64,000 nucleotides of DNA from the NCBI GenBank assembly GCA_039566865.1, contig CM076961.1:7029501-7093500 (forward strand), given 5' to 3'. The notes beneath the pieces were generated by a model. That model was not told the origin of the DNA. It ran no database searches and was given only the letters and a program-made list of their open reading frames with translations. Position numbers and translations under genes: made by a program. Below are positions 10,800 to 22,265 of this stretch, piece by piece. The stretch comes from Aurelia coerulea (lineage: Eukaryota; Cnidaria; Scyphozoa; Semaeostomeae; Ulmaridae). The first letter of the stretch is position 1, and each line of letters opens with the position of its first letter.

Positions 10800-12340
10800 A
10801 GTGCACTTCCAGTTATTTCAGAATCTCTTTGTGATATTTTCAATCTCAATTGCTACTGGTTGTTTTACGGATAGGTGGAAAATCGCCAGATTAGCCTTAA
10901 TTTTTAATAGTGGTCAACCTGATGACCGACCTGATGACCGACCAATATCAGTCATGCCTGTTTTAGCCAGGGTCTTTGAAAAGCTTAATTCATAAACAAT
11001 TGTACAATTATTTGGACTAAAACAAACATATTCTATTTTCAAACTAATCTGGCTTCAGAGCTCTTCTGGTATGTGAACATGAACAATGGCAGATTCAGTG
11101 CAAATATTTTCATTGATCTCAAAAAAGCATTTGACACTGTAGATCATGACATTTTACTTGCTAAATTGAATGGTGTTGAAAATCTAGAACTCGTTTGGTT
11201 TACGCCCTATCTAACCAATAGAAAGTAATTCTGCAAAGTAAATGCAGTATTTTCCAAAACCAAAGGTATTTGCTGTGGTCTGCCTCGGGGTTCTTGTCTT
11301 GGCCCTCTTTTGTTTCTGATTTATATCAATGATCTCCCATTTTCTTTCCAGAAAGGTAAAGTGACAACGTACAGTAAGCTGACGATACCAGCATTTCTTA
11401 CTCTTCTTCGAGCTTAGTAGATACAGTATAAACGAAACTCTAGATAGTGAACTGAATAATTTGAAGCCATGGTTGCAAGGTAATAAACTTTCTTTGAATG
11501 TTCTAAAACTCAAGCTCTGATCATAGGTTCCCAGCCCAAAATTAAGAAAATTACTGATAAAGACTGTATTGATCATCAATTTTCTTCATTGGTGACCCTC
11601 AGGTTGAAAATGTAGATCGGACAAAGTAAATGGGTGTGATGATCGATAGGAACTTGAATAGGGGAGAACACCGTAACAATCTCCGTACCAAGGTTTCTCG
11701 TACAATTGGTGCTGTTGGGTGACTAAACCGCAAACCTTGCAAAAGTTGCAGAATCAAGCAGCTAGAAATGTAACTTAAAGTACTACAGATTTGACACGCC
11801 TGCTATGGCATCATGATCAAAGCACTAAATGGTCTCGTCCTAGAGTACCTTTACGATTTGTTGGCAAAAGTTTGACTCGAAATGTCAGAAAACTGAGAAA
11901 TACCGATTCAATTCAATTCAATTCAATTCAATTGTATTCATAGAAATACACCCTAATACAAAGTTCTCATTAAAAATGTGTATTCTAGACGACCCAGGAG
12001 AAGCATAGCTTATCAAACCTGGACCGTTAAATAAAATGAGAAAATAAAACTAAAAATATGAATGAAAATAGTACAAGTACCATGTAGCTGTTTCAAAATT
12101 TAACAGAGAGGCTAAGTATGTATTGGAATAACAGTTGTTGGTTTCGTCGCGGTATGTTGCTAATCGTAATCTAAATTACCGAAACTGATCTCTTGACACC
12201 CTTATGGAAAACTAACAATGAGCAGAGTGCTATATCTTTTCGTGGACCTAAGCTTTGGAATCAACTTGAACCTGATGCTAAACAGGCACCCTCCCTTGCC
12301 TCAATCCTAATAAAGCGCATGGCTGGGATGAAATATCTGT
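10800..12340 (+). pseudogene. Degraded non-LTR reverse transcriptase
   Basis: Plus-strand LINE remnant broken by stops and frameshifts. Recognisable pieces are a finger segment (FTDRWKIARLALIFNSG ... RPISVMPVLARVFEKL, about 10860-10985), an FIDLKKAFDTVDHDILLAKL block (about 11110-11165), a [16 protein letters not shown] block (about 11294-11340), and a C-terminal FRGPKLWNQLEPDAKQA segment (about 12240-12290). GQPDDRPDDRP near 10915 shows a small internal duplication. It is interrupted by an inserted LINE tail at about 11907-12160. Confidence 0.75.
11907..12160 (-). mobile_element. LINE 3' end with (AATTC)n tail
   Basis: A short tandem run of AATTC (about 11907-11932) is followed by a noncoding block that ends where the surrounding reverse-transcriptase remnant resumes. 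On the minus strand this reads as a 3' untranslated region ending in a (GAATT)n microsatellite, the usual 3' tail of CR1/L2-like LINEs. No coding part is left. Confidence 0.55.
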
Positions 12341-13397
12341 AAGGATGATAAAGATGTGTGATTCTGCATTGGTTGTGCCTTTGAAGATAATATTCATAAA
12401 CTGTTTGAGAAGCGGTACATTTCTCGATATATGGAAACATGCAAACGTTGTGCCTGTTCAAAAAAAGAACAAGAAAAACATAAAAAGGAATTATCGTCCA
12501 CTTTCTCTGCTTCCAATCTTTGGAAAAATTCTCGAAAACTCATATTCGATTCTCTGTATTCTCATCTTGTTTCATCTGAATTACTAAACCCTAATCAATC
12601 AGGATTCCGTCCCGGTGACTCAACAATCAGTCAGCTTATCTCCATAACACACAAAATATTTACAGCGTTTGATTGCAATCCTCCTCTTGATGTTCGCTCT
12701 GTGTACCTTGATATTTCTAAAGCATTTGACAGGGTATGGCATGATGGGCTAATCTATAAATTAAAGCGTTGCAAGAGGTTTTATTAAAAATTGCAAACAT
12801 AGAACTGTGAACTGTACTGAATGGACAGAGCTCGAGTTGGGGAGATGTTTCAGCAGGAGTGCCCCAGGGTTCTATTCTGGGCCCTTTATTTTTCTTGGTC
12901 TACATTAATGATCTAACAGCAAAATTAAAGTGCAATGTTAAACTTTTTTGCTGATGATAAATCAATCTTTACTATCGTGCAAGACTCAAATACAGCTGCC
13001 AGTGACATGAACCATGACTTAGAATTGATCAGTAAATGGGGTCATGACTGGAGTATGTCCTTTCATCCTGGCCCACAAAAGCAAGCAGTCGAATTAGTAT
13101 TTTCAAAAAGAAAAACTGAAACCAATCATCCCGAAGTTCTTTTCAATAACATACCCGTGATGCAAGTAGTCGAACACAAGCATTTAGGAATCGTTCCAGA
13201 CTCAAAATTGTCTTTTTCTTCCCATATTAAAGCAGCTATCTCCAAAGCGAGAAAGGGCATTGGTATGTTGAGATTCCTTTCAAGATATCTACCTAGGAAC
13301 ACCCTTAACGAGCTATACAAGCTCTATATCCGACCCCATTTAGACTATGGAGATGTTATATACCATGATTCCCCAAAACTATGCGAGTTAAGCGGAA

Positions 13398-16304
13398 TAG
13401 ACAAGCCTACGAATGAGGTACGGGTCACTTCTAAGCGGAGAAAATTAGATGGGCATTTTGAGGTACCTATGACCCTAGGCATCTTGGAACGTGATGGTGA
13501 TCAGCGATCTGTTGGGGTTTAGGGGATTAAATCGGGGGTTAAAGTTTGACCATTCTAAGCAAGCACCTCTGCGGAGGAGAAACACAGTTTTCCTTTTAAA
13601 TGACGCACTGGCTGGCTTAGATCGGACAAAATTAAGCTAAAAACCACTATATAAAGAAATTAGATGCTGAAGGATAATTAGTACCTTCTCAAAAAAATGG
13701 TCACTTGACATGAAACCACCCTTTTCCTTATATGGTAACTATCAATAAATGGCCAAATGGGTTATGAAAAGAGGAAAATATGTCTAGCATCATTTCTATG
13801 TTTTGCTTGCAACTACCTGCACCATGGTCAACATACCAAATACGACGTAATGATTTAAAAGAAAGTATCCCTGATACTCCGTGTCACTATTGTCGCCATT
13901 TTGGTCGCATTCATCAAAGGAAACGTCATCTTCCACTCTACCAGCAATTCTTCAATATCTTCAAGGAATGTACTCTCAGTCCACTTGATTTCAAATGTTC
14001 TTTCCCGTCCATGCTGATATATATCGGGTACCATAAAAGCATACTTTGGGCTGAGAGGTTCCTCATTCTCGCGATAAAATTTACACGTAAAGTATGCATT
14101 GGTATGCAGGAAGCAATGATGTATCTACTATTTTGTTTTAAATGAGGTATTTCTGTCGAAAAGCTCCTTACCAGCGATATTCACATTATTCTGAAAACAT
14201 CCATGTACAATTTAAGCATATTTAGCAAGTTCTTCTATTACTCTTTCTTTGATACGCATCGAGATGACCCAAGGACAATAAAAGTACTGATGAATTTTTA
14301 GTTCTTAACAACCCCACTCCGACATGCTAATTTGCAATTTCGAAGAAAAGGAAGAGATATAATCGTTGCCCGTAAATGCTTGGAGTCCTACTGACATGAA
14401 AGTTCCTAAAAACTTCACCAAGTAGATATGAAAGTGTAGATACAGTCACAGACACATGCCAAGAGCACCCTATCAAAGCAAGTGAAAGAAGTAAGAGAAG
14501 TTGTTTTGGCAGGATAGTTAGTCAGTCAGATAAATCAAAAAGGTCTTTCAAAAATGGAGAAAACAAGAGTCGACTGATCAATTTGATTTCGAAACGATCT
14601 CTATAAATCGTCAAAAAGCCCTGAATATTATTTGTTGCACATAACTATTTTCCTTACCATTGCCCTAAACACAAGCGCACGGGAAGAAAAAATCTAGGGC
14701 TGCCAGACAAAAAGTCCATTTCCATCTCTATGAAATTGTGCGAATCGGTTGGGTGGCTCTTGGGGTGCGGTTTTGCGGGCGGGTGGTACACCTTTCCTGA
14801 TTCACCCAGTAGTTTTTATTTCTTTCTATATTAGTTACCGCGGGGTTGTCATAGTCTATTGCTCCCCGTGGTATTATCGTCCTTGTAGTGTTTCGTAGAG
14901 TAATTAGTAGGTAGCGTCATAAGTAATTCGTCTTGTAAAAAATTTATAATGGTATATATAAAAAAAAAGTCCATTGTTCACCAATGTTTTTGGCCGATTG
15001 AGGGTAGACATTTGCCCGATTGGGGCTGATTTTTGATAATTTTTCCAAGGTTCCCGGCCCCCGATCTCGTACGCTTATGGCTCTAAAATAATGTCATCGA
15101 GTGGAACGAATACAAAAATGCTGACTACCAACCAAGAAGAAGCTGAGACTTACTTTTGCATTGCCTTCGTGCTTTGGAGAAGAAGCCAAAGGAAACCATC
15201 AAGTCACAATCATCTGATATACACATCTTGGTGGTGATAGTTTCGTCAAAAGTTCAAAGAAAGACAAATGTATACTTGGCTTTTGGAACCAGTGATATAT
15301 CGATGCCTCAGTGTCAAAAGAAATGTTTACCAGGATCCCAAGCATTTACAGGCAACGATTACATCTCTTCTTTTTCTTCGAAATGGCAGATTAGAATGTT
15401 GGAAAGTGATTGTTGAACATTAGAAATCAATCTGTATTTTTACTTCCCTTGGCTCATCTCGTTGCGTATCAAAGAAAGAATAATAGAAGAACTTGCTAAA
15501 TGTGCTTAAATTTTATATAGATGTTGTCAGAATAATGTGAATATCGCTGGTAAGAAGCTTTTCGACAGAAATACCTCATTTTAAACAAAATAGTAGATAC
15601 ATCATTGCTTCCTGCATTCCAATGCATACTCTACGTGTAAATTTTATCGCGAGAATGAGGAACCTCTCACCCCAAAGAATGCTTTTATGGTACCCGATAT
15701 GTATCAGTATGGACGGGAAGAAACATTTGAAATCAAGTGGATTGAAAGTGCATTCCTTGAAGATATTGAAGAATTGCTGGTAGAGTGGAAGATGACGTTA
15801 CCTTTGATGAATGCGACCAAAATGGTGACAAATCTACTTTCTTCTAAATCATTACGTAGTATTTGGTATGTTGACCATGGTGTAAGTAGTTGCAAGCAAA
15901 ACATAGAAATGATGCTAGACATATTTTCCTCTTTTTATAACACATTTGGCCATTTATTGATAGTTACCATATAAGGAAAAGGGTGGTTTCATGTCACGTG
16001 ACCATTTTTTTGAGAAGGTACTAATTATCCTTCAGCATCTAATTTCTTTATATAGTGGTTTTTAGCTTAATTTGGGCCGATCTAAGGCAGCCAGTGCGTC
16101 ATTTAATAGGAAAACTGTGTTTCTCCTCCGCTGAGGTGCTTGCTCAGAGTGGTCAAACTTTAACCCCCGATTTAACCCCCTAAACCCCAACAGATCGCTG
16201 ATCACCATCATTTTCCAAGATGCCTAGGGTCATAGGTACCTCAAAATGCCCATCTAAATTTCTTCGCTTAGAAGTGACCCGTACCTCATTACTAGCCTGG
16301 TCTA
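13398..16304. mobile_element. Large foldback element with about 1.2 kb inverted arms
   Basis: The left arm (13398 to about 14640) is repeated inverted in the right arm (about 15050 to 16304). Ends are AATGAGGTACGGGTCACTTC at 13412 and GAAGTGACCCGTACCTCATT at 16271. Internal landmarks repeat in order, for example TTTGCTTGCAACTACCTGC against GTAAGTAGTTGCAAGCAAA. The weaker outermost bases (TAGACAAGCCTACG against ACTAGCCTGGTCTA) probably belong to the arms. It disrupts a LINE reverse transcriptase, whose coding sequence continues on both sides. No transposase motif is recognised in the arms. The centre holds a LINE tail at about 14740-14975. Confidence 0.8.
14740..14975 (+). mobile_element. LINE 3' UTR fragment in the foldback loop
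   Basis: This block matches the 3' untranslated end of the host LINE (16990-17225). Shared landmarks are GGGGTTGTCATAG...TGCTCCC against GGGGTAGACACAG...TGCTCCC, ATCGTCCTTGTAGT against ATCGTCCTAGTAGT, GTAGAGTAATT in both, and a final A-rich tail. It is a 5'-truncated copy of the same LINE family, inserted between the arms. Confidence 0.7.
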
Positions 16305-17275
16305 GAAATTTCACCTTGTCTAATTTAATGGAAAAGCTAGAATCCGTCCAATATTCTGCCGCTTTAGCAGTGTCCGGTACATGGAGGGGAACATCTAGAG
16401 AGAAGTTGTACGCTGAGCTTGGATGGGAATTTTTAAGTCTTCGTAAGTGGAGTAGACGCCTTACTTTGTTCTATAAAAATTGTAAACAACCTAACTTCGA
16501 ACTATACAAGGGATCCAATTCCACCACTTCAGCAGTTTCAGTACTCTCTTCGCCAACCTGGCATCATCGGGCAAATAAGGGCAAGAACTGCAAAGTGTTA
16601 TCAAAAATCTGCCCCCCTGGAAAACCTGTATATGGGATTCATGACCCAAAAGGTCTATCCTATCTAACTCAACTTAGATTCGGTCTTAGCAAGTTAAATT
16701 TTCATAAATTTAAACACAATTTTAAAGATACCACGAATCCTATGTGTCCGACAAAAAGATGGTATTGAAGATACGGAACACTTCTGGTTGATCTGCCCTT
16801 GTTTTGATGTACAAAGACGAGACCTCCTCGCTGGAATCTATGTATTAATACGACCACTTGGATATGTAAATCTTGCAAATGAAGCTTTACTACAACTTTT
16901 ATTGTATGGCAATAAAGATTTTCCTATTTTACTAAATAGACATATTCTTGAGCTAACGCTACATTTTATCCATGAAACTAGTCGATTCGAGTGAATTTCT
17001 GTAGCCACTTACCAATCCCTTCATAAGCCACCCGATTTTGTCCCATAGTTAAAGTAGTTTCTTTTCCTTTATTATCTTTATTTAATGGCCTCGGGGTAGA
17101 CACAGCCTTTTGCTCCCGGGGGTTGATCGTCCTAGTAGTATTGTAGAGTAATTTGTAAGTAATGTAGCTCGTAATCTGTATTGTAAATTTTATTTGGAAT
17201 ATATTGCATAAAAAAAGCAGTTCCTATAGACTGACGGGGCTACAGTACCTAAATAAATAAACCTGAATGAAATGA

Positions 17276-17924
17276 ATAGACATTTACATTGAAGAGGGTC
17301 TGCCGTTCAGTTTTCTGAAAGCTACCATATGCTTCCATAGAACCTACGGAGTTTCGTTGCGCTTGCTGTAGTTGAAAAGTAATGGTGTTGTTTAATAAGA
17401 CCGGTAAGATCGGCAAAGTTCAGGAAGAAGAGACAAATTCAGGTTGCCGACATTTCCAGTAGTGACAAATCCATTCTTGGCATTCTTGGCAACGCAAAAA
17501 TTTAACAGTCAGCTCTCGCTTTTCCTGCGCCGTAGCCTGCGTGCAGACTCTACAGTCAGTCAGTGGTCAGTCAGTGCGGAGGAGGGAAAAGGAGAAGGAA
17601 GCTCTGCACGCAGGCTACTGCGCCGATGAAGCTCAAATTTACGTAACACTCAGCTGTTATGATAATTTTCAAAGCTGACGAAATACCAAAGTTGACGAAA
17701 CCCTCAAAATATATAAGAATAACTTTAGTAGCACCCATCCTTTCTGAACTGACACAATACCAACACACAAACTTGGATCCCAACATGGAGCCATTTGAAA
17801 AAGATAAACCCATTCAGGCCGAATTTTTCCCGATTTATTTGCCTTTGCAAAAATACACATATCGACAACAAAGATGGTGAAATGTTTTGATACATGCTAC
17901 AATGCCACTCCTAAAAGGCTGGCA
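17276..17924. other. Intronic sequence containing one small MITE
   Basis: No gene is recognised. The only structured feature is the 85 bp palindromic MITE at 17532-17616. Open frames in this stretch have no family resemblance. Confidence 0.4.
17532..17616. mobile_element. Tiny MITE with GTAGCCTGCGTGCAGA ends
   Basis: Terminal inverted repeats GTAGCCTGCGTGCAGA and TCTGCACGCAGGCTAC (the right one with one inserted base context GCTCTGC) enclose about 50 bp. The flanks are TGCGCC on both sides, a direct target duplication of six bases. It is too small to code for anything. Confidence 0.65.
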
Positions 17925-19090
17925 TGACCTGCGAAACAGTTTAACTGGTTATAAAATGTCCAAAAATGAAAAAGATACAGGCTGACTCATTTACCGTCAG
18001 AAATAAAACAATCTAACAGCCTTCCTATGTTCAAAAACGAATTAGATGTTAGAATGGAGGAAAATGTAACTGTAGGCTTTGCAAAGTATATATCCCGCAA
18101 GTTGAGCTTCTAACAGGATAGATTTTAACTTTGATTTTTCCTGTAATGTATATTAATAGTTTTATTGTAAATTATGCATATCGTAAATAGTAGGCCTTAA
18201 TTAGCTGTAATTTAGCAATTCATTTTTTAGCCTACTGTAAATAGATATTTAATAATAATAATGATAAATCCATTTGAACCAGAAAAAATATTTGACGAAA
18301 CTTGCGAGTCCGCGGAAGATAACCTGCCTGAAAAACTTCATTTTTTCGGAAATATCCGCTTTAACAATAGCAGAAGCAAAGAATATTGTAAAGAAAGGCG
18401 CCAGCAAAACATTTCTGTTGCCTTTCTTAAAAATCCTAAATCCAGAGGCCTTGGGCTTGTATTTCAATTGAGAGAAGAGCGTGGGATTCCGACGAAAAAC
18501 GGTGTTAGACCCATTCAGGGCGACGGTATTCTACTATTGCCTTCCACTGCTGAGGAGATGATGACCCCCCCCCCCCCCCCGCTCCCCTTGAGTTTGCAAT
18601 TTAATGTTAGTGGTTGGTTGAAGAACACATACTTGTTAACTCATCTTATGTGTGACATTTTCATCAGCCTCCAACATTACAATGGGGGGCAGGGGGGTTC
18701 TAACTCGAAATTTCCTCCAAAAAGCAACGTGTCCCATGAGTTTTGTCTGCGATTGCAGGCGTAAATTCTAGAGTACTGTTGCCCTGAATGGGTCTAATAC
18801 CGTTTTTCTTCAGAATCGCACGCTCTTCTTTCGACGGAAATACAAGGCGCCTGGATTTAAGATTTTTCAAAAACACAACAAAAATATTTTGCTGACGCCT
18901 TTCTTTACGATATTCTTTGCTTGTGTTTTGTTGAAGAGGATATTTCCGAAAATATAAAGTTTTTCAGGCAGACTATCTTCCATGGACTCGCAAGTTTCGT
19001 CAAATCTTTTTTCTAGTTCAAATAGGTGGAATGAGTCAGCCTGTATTTGTTCCATTTTTGCACATTTGATGTGCAGTTAAACTGTTTCAC
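17925..19090. mobile_element. Foldback element with about 340 bp arms
   Basis: The left arm (17925-17991 plus 18270-18535) matches the right arm (18770-19090) inverted. Examples are GAAACAGTTTAACTG against CAGTTAAACTGTTTC, ATACAGGCTGACTCATT against AATGAGTCAGCCTGTAT, and TTTGACGAAACTTGCGAGTC against GACTCGCAAGTTTCGTCAAA. Between the arms is a C homopolymer at about 18566-18579. A LINE tail is inserted in the left arm. The arms keep long open frames in both orientations, so a decayed coding origin is possible, but I recognise no domain. Confidence 0.75.
17992..18269 (+). mobile_element. 5'-truncated LINE 3' end with (TAA)n tail
   Basis: This insert divides the left foldback arm precisely: the arm continues at 18270 as judged from the intact right arm. 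Its coding part reads LPSEIKQSNSLPMFKN...FAKYISRK and a stop, which matches the C-terminus of the LINE at 4.2 kb (LPNAVKQASTLPIFKN...CKTYIPQ). It ends in a TTTAATAATAATAATG tail. Confidence 0.75.
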
Positions 19091-19565
19091 AGATCATACT
19101 AACCTCTTAAGAGTAAATTTTAACGTTTATTGAAACCTCTCGTTAATTTTTGTAACTTTAAAGAACAAGTTTTTGGGGTAAATATTAGGGAAGTTACAAA
19201 ATTTGGGGTCAATTGAGTTCACCGCAAAGGTCAAAAGTTCAATGGTCCATAATTCTAAAACCACTGGAGATAATTCTTTCAAATTTTCACAGAATGCATA
19301 GCTCAACAAGGTAAACAAGCTGACAAACTTTCAATAAAATCAAAAACATTGATATTTTGAGGTGGTTACATTTGACATGGAATGTCCCATGAGGCAAAAT
19401 TGTTTGGGAGGGCGCCACATTGTTTGCGCTATTGATAGTTAGGGGTTGCTGATGAACCTATTACAAATATTTGTACTGACAAGATATATTGAACCTAAAC
19501 CAAAAATGCAAGTGGCTGCCGGCGTTACTGGGAACCAATATGCAAAATGCTTCTAAAGGAGTAGT
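19091..19565. other. No recognisable feature
   Basis: Intronic AT-rich sequence between a foldback element and a minisatellite. No gene, repeat or RNA is recognised. Confidence 0.4.
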
Positions 19566-19569
19566 GCAA

Positions 19570-20195
19570 ACCAATACGCAAAGGTTGACCACGAACCTAC
19601 ACATGAATGTTTTGTTTGAAGGGGGGCCACAAACCTGTATGTAAAATGGTTTTGAAAGGACCACAAACCTATATGTGAATGGTTTTGAAGGGGAACCACG
19701 AACCTGTACGCGAAATGGTTTTGAAAGGACCACGAACCTTATGCGAAATGGTTTTTGAAGGGGGACCACGAACCTGTATGCGAAAATGGTTTTGAAAGGA
19801 CCATGAACCTTATGCGAAATGGTTTTTGAAGGGGGACCACGAACCTGTATGCGAAAATGGTTTTGAAAGGACCACGAACCTTATGCGAAATGGTTTTTGA
19901 AGGGGGACCACGAACCTGTATGCGAAAATGGTTTTGAAAGGACCACGAACCTTATGCGAAATGGTTTTTGAAGGGGGACCACGAACCTGTATGCGAAAAT
20001 GGTTTTGAAAGGACCACGAACCTTATGCGAAATGGTTTTTGAAGGGGGACGACGAACCTGTACGCGAAATGGTTTTGAAAGGACCACGAACCTTATGCGA
20101 AATGGTTTTTGAAGGGGGACCACGAACTTGTATGCGAAAATGGTTTTGGAAGGTTGAGCACAAACCTAGGCAAAATGCTTTTCAGAGGGGGACCA
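19570..20195. repeat. 71 bp minisatellite array
   Basis: The phrase GGGGGACCACGAACCTG recurs at about 19760, 19831, 19902, 19973, 20044 and 20114, a period of 71 (last step 70). Each unit is itself two related halves of about 35-36 bp (GGACCACGAACCTTATGCG and GGACCACGAACCTGTATGC), so the array grew from a shorter dimer. The central units are almost identical, while both edges (19570-19690, 20160-20195) are diverged. Reading frames stay open on the minus strand because the sequence lacks stops, not because it is a gene. Confidence 0.9.
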
Positions 20196-21299
20196 CAAAC
20201 CTGCTAAATACGAACTACGACAGATGGCTTGCCCCATACCAAAGCTGTAAAACATAGCGTTAGCCGAATATAGAATCGAAAATAGAATAAAAGCATAGTA
20301 CTGCACAAGCATGTTTTATCTTGTGTGCAAATGAGCAGTGAACATATTAAATGCCCTATGAGCATGCTTTGGGATGGAGCAAGGCAAAGTTGGACGATTA
20401 CCTAATGCACAGATCTATAAATGTTAAAACAAGCCATCAAGTAGCAAAAGATGAGAAGCAGACCATATTTTTAAATGGGTGAAAGATACCCAATGTTAGG
20501 AACTGCTTAGAAACTAGTCACATATAAAACCTAGTTGTCGAGCCATCATAGATTGCTAAAAGCCAGGCCAAAATTGGCCCATATTGCTGTAGGTACCAGG
20601 GAGGGGTGGCCCTATAGGTAGGTAGGTGAGGGCAAAGCCCTCCAATGCCTCTGACGAAGACTACTGAACCCAATGAGATACCGTCAAGGTAGTGAGGCCA
20701 CAAATTGTGATGCGACTTTATTTGGTGCAACGCAAGGCTATATACCTGTTTTGAATAGGACCAACACAGGCAGGGGTGGTATTGAATGGAAAACAGGATA
20801 GGCGTGTCTGCATACCGCCCATAAAAATGCAATGCTGAATGCATCGACAGCTACTTGAAGGCTTGTAGAAACTTACAAATACTTATGGCATGAAACTGGT
20901 GCAAGCTAAGAAAATAACGGCTGCACTGTAGGTGCAATCGTAAAACGCCGATGGAACATGGAGTGAGATAGAGAACAGCTCCAGAAGTGAAAACAAAGTT
21001 ACCTGTCTCAACTGAAGCATATAATATATGCCAATACAGTGAATATATATAGAGTAGAGCAAAGTAGGCCAAACTAGGCTAGGCACACACAGGTGTGGGC
21101 ATGACAATGGGATTAGATACTCCAGTTCAGCTTGTCTCACCAGAGATGTTTAAAATGAATCTCACTTCATATGCCTATCCAGTACGGCTGTTTAAAGAGG
21201 CGTGGCACACTTTAAACAATATGTAGATATATATATATATATATAGAATCATTCGGCATCAGCTGACACGGTGAAATATATTTATCATGAGTGGGCTAC
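20196..21299. other. No gene seen; AT microsatellite
   Basis: Nothing is recognised except a short (AT)n run at about 21226-21245. Open frames here have no family resemblance. Confidence 0.4.
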
Positions 21300-21309
21300 C
21301 ACAATTCGA

Positions 21310-21365
21310 GAATTAAAATGTGCCCCTGCCTGGGATCGAACCCGGGGTCTTCGTGTCAAAAGTGT
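21310..21365 (-). repeat. tRNA-derived SINE fragment
   Basis: On the minus strand the block contains a T-arm with a B box (GGGTTCGATCCC) followed by AGGCAGGGGCAC, but no acceptor pairing or A box. A second copy at 51940-52005 shares GTGCCCCTGCCT(T/G)GGAT and the degenerate B box. It is a repeat, not a functional tRNA gene. Confidence 0.5.
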
Positions 21366-22265
21366 TTTGATGCTAAAAAAGATCTAAGTAAAATGAGGAG
21401 TTAAGAAAGTTGTAAAATGTGAAGCAAAGTTCAACAGACTTGATTGGAGGGTGCGTTCTTGCCATCAGAGCCGACAATTGCGAATGCGGAATACTCCATC
21501 GTGTGGGCTTTTGAAGACATCGTGCTGACGTGAAGCAGCCCCCAACCATGAATGCCAAGAGGATGTTGTAGTGAAGTACGAAGACTCGATTGAAACAGGA
21601 AATAATGAAAAGTTTTGTGGATGGAGTATTTGCCAAATCAAGAAGGTTGCTGTGCAAAGCCAGCGGCTTGTGTAAAACCCAGGTCATGCAGGTTAAGAAA
21701 ACGCGGGATAAATCGTGCGGGTTAAAACTAGAGGCCATGGGCCTACTGGCTATCGGCTTACAGCCTACTGATGTTGTAAGTAAGATAGTCCAAAGGTTAC
21801 CTGGTTACAATGTGATAAGAAACCTTCAAAGTCTCGACGATCATTTGAGTGGGGCAATTTTGAATGCAAATTATTATTTGTGAACATAATGAGATTTGTT
21901 GCTAGGGAAACCTCTCCAACATAATAAAATCTCTGAGTGCTGCACTTAGTCCAAATGAGGATCCCAGCAAAACTATTTCAAAACGCTGTATGTAAGAACT
22001 AAATTTGTCAAGATCATTGTTAGTTCTCTAAGAAATTTTAGGCATTGGATCAGTCAGCTTTCAGCTGCTTGTAGCTGCTTTTAGCAAAATGTTAAAAATA
22101 CCAGGTCATGGGTACCAATGGTTTCTGCAGTTTCTCAGCCTTCTCGAATTTTTGTTGTATTTGGTGATAGGTTCCTTCTTCTTCTTCGCAAGCATTTTGT
22201 GAGTTTTACCATACCACAACACAGCGGAAATATGCGCATTACCATCTCAGACAAAACATAAGATA
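21366..22265. other. No gene seen; fragment of a CCCGCATG-type repeat
   Basis: At about 21648-21690, GGCTTGTGTAAAACCCAGG and CATGCAGGTTAAGAAAACG match the inverse of 27485-27530, so a piece of that repeat family is present. Nothing else is recognised. Confidence 0.4.

Larger units (their letters stand above)
12341..17275 (+). mobile_element. Non-LTR retrotransposon interrupted by a 2.9 kb foldback
   Basis: Reverse-transcriptase coding pieces run along the plus strand with a few frameshifts. They are WKHANVVPVQKK...NYRPLSLLPIFGKILE (12431-12535), LNPNQSGFRPGDSTISQLISI and VYLDISKAFDRVWHDGLIYKL (12585-12770), a damaged GVPQGSILGPLFFLVYINDL (12857-12915), NVKLFADDKSIF (12935-12970, FADD catalytic box), and the thumb to YRPHLDYGDVIYHDSPK (to about 13380). 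The gene then breaks at a large inverted-repeat insertion. It resumes at about 16305 (LMEKLESVQYSAALAVSGTW) and ends with a C-terminal EDTEHFWLICPCFDVQR zinc-knuckle-like region (about 16755-16815). The 3' UTR ends near 17275 in AAATAAAT/GAATGAAAT repeats. It is not functional. Confidence 0.8.

Noticed and set aside
10908..10940. Hammerhead core at the repeated CTGATGACCGAC
   Set aside because: No GAAA or stem II follows; it is a small duplication within a dead LINE gene.
13780..15974. Protein-coding genes in the arms of the 2.9 kb foldback
   Set aside because: The open frames are mirror images produced by the inverted arms and show no recognised domain.
19570..20195. CRISPR-like array of regular repeats
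   Set aside because: The repeats are contiguous with no unique spacers, in a eukaryotic intron; it is a minisatellite.
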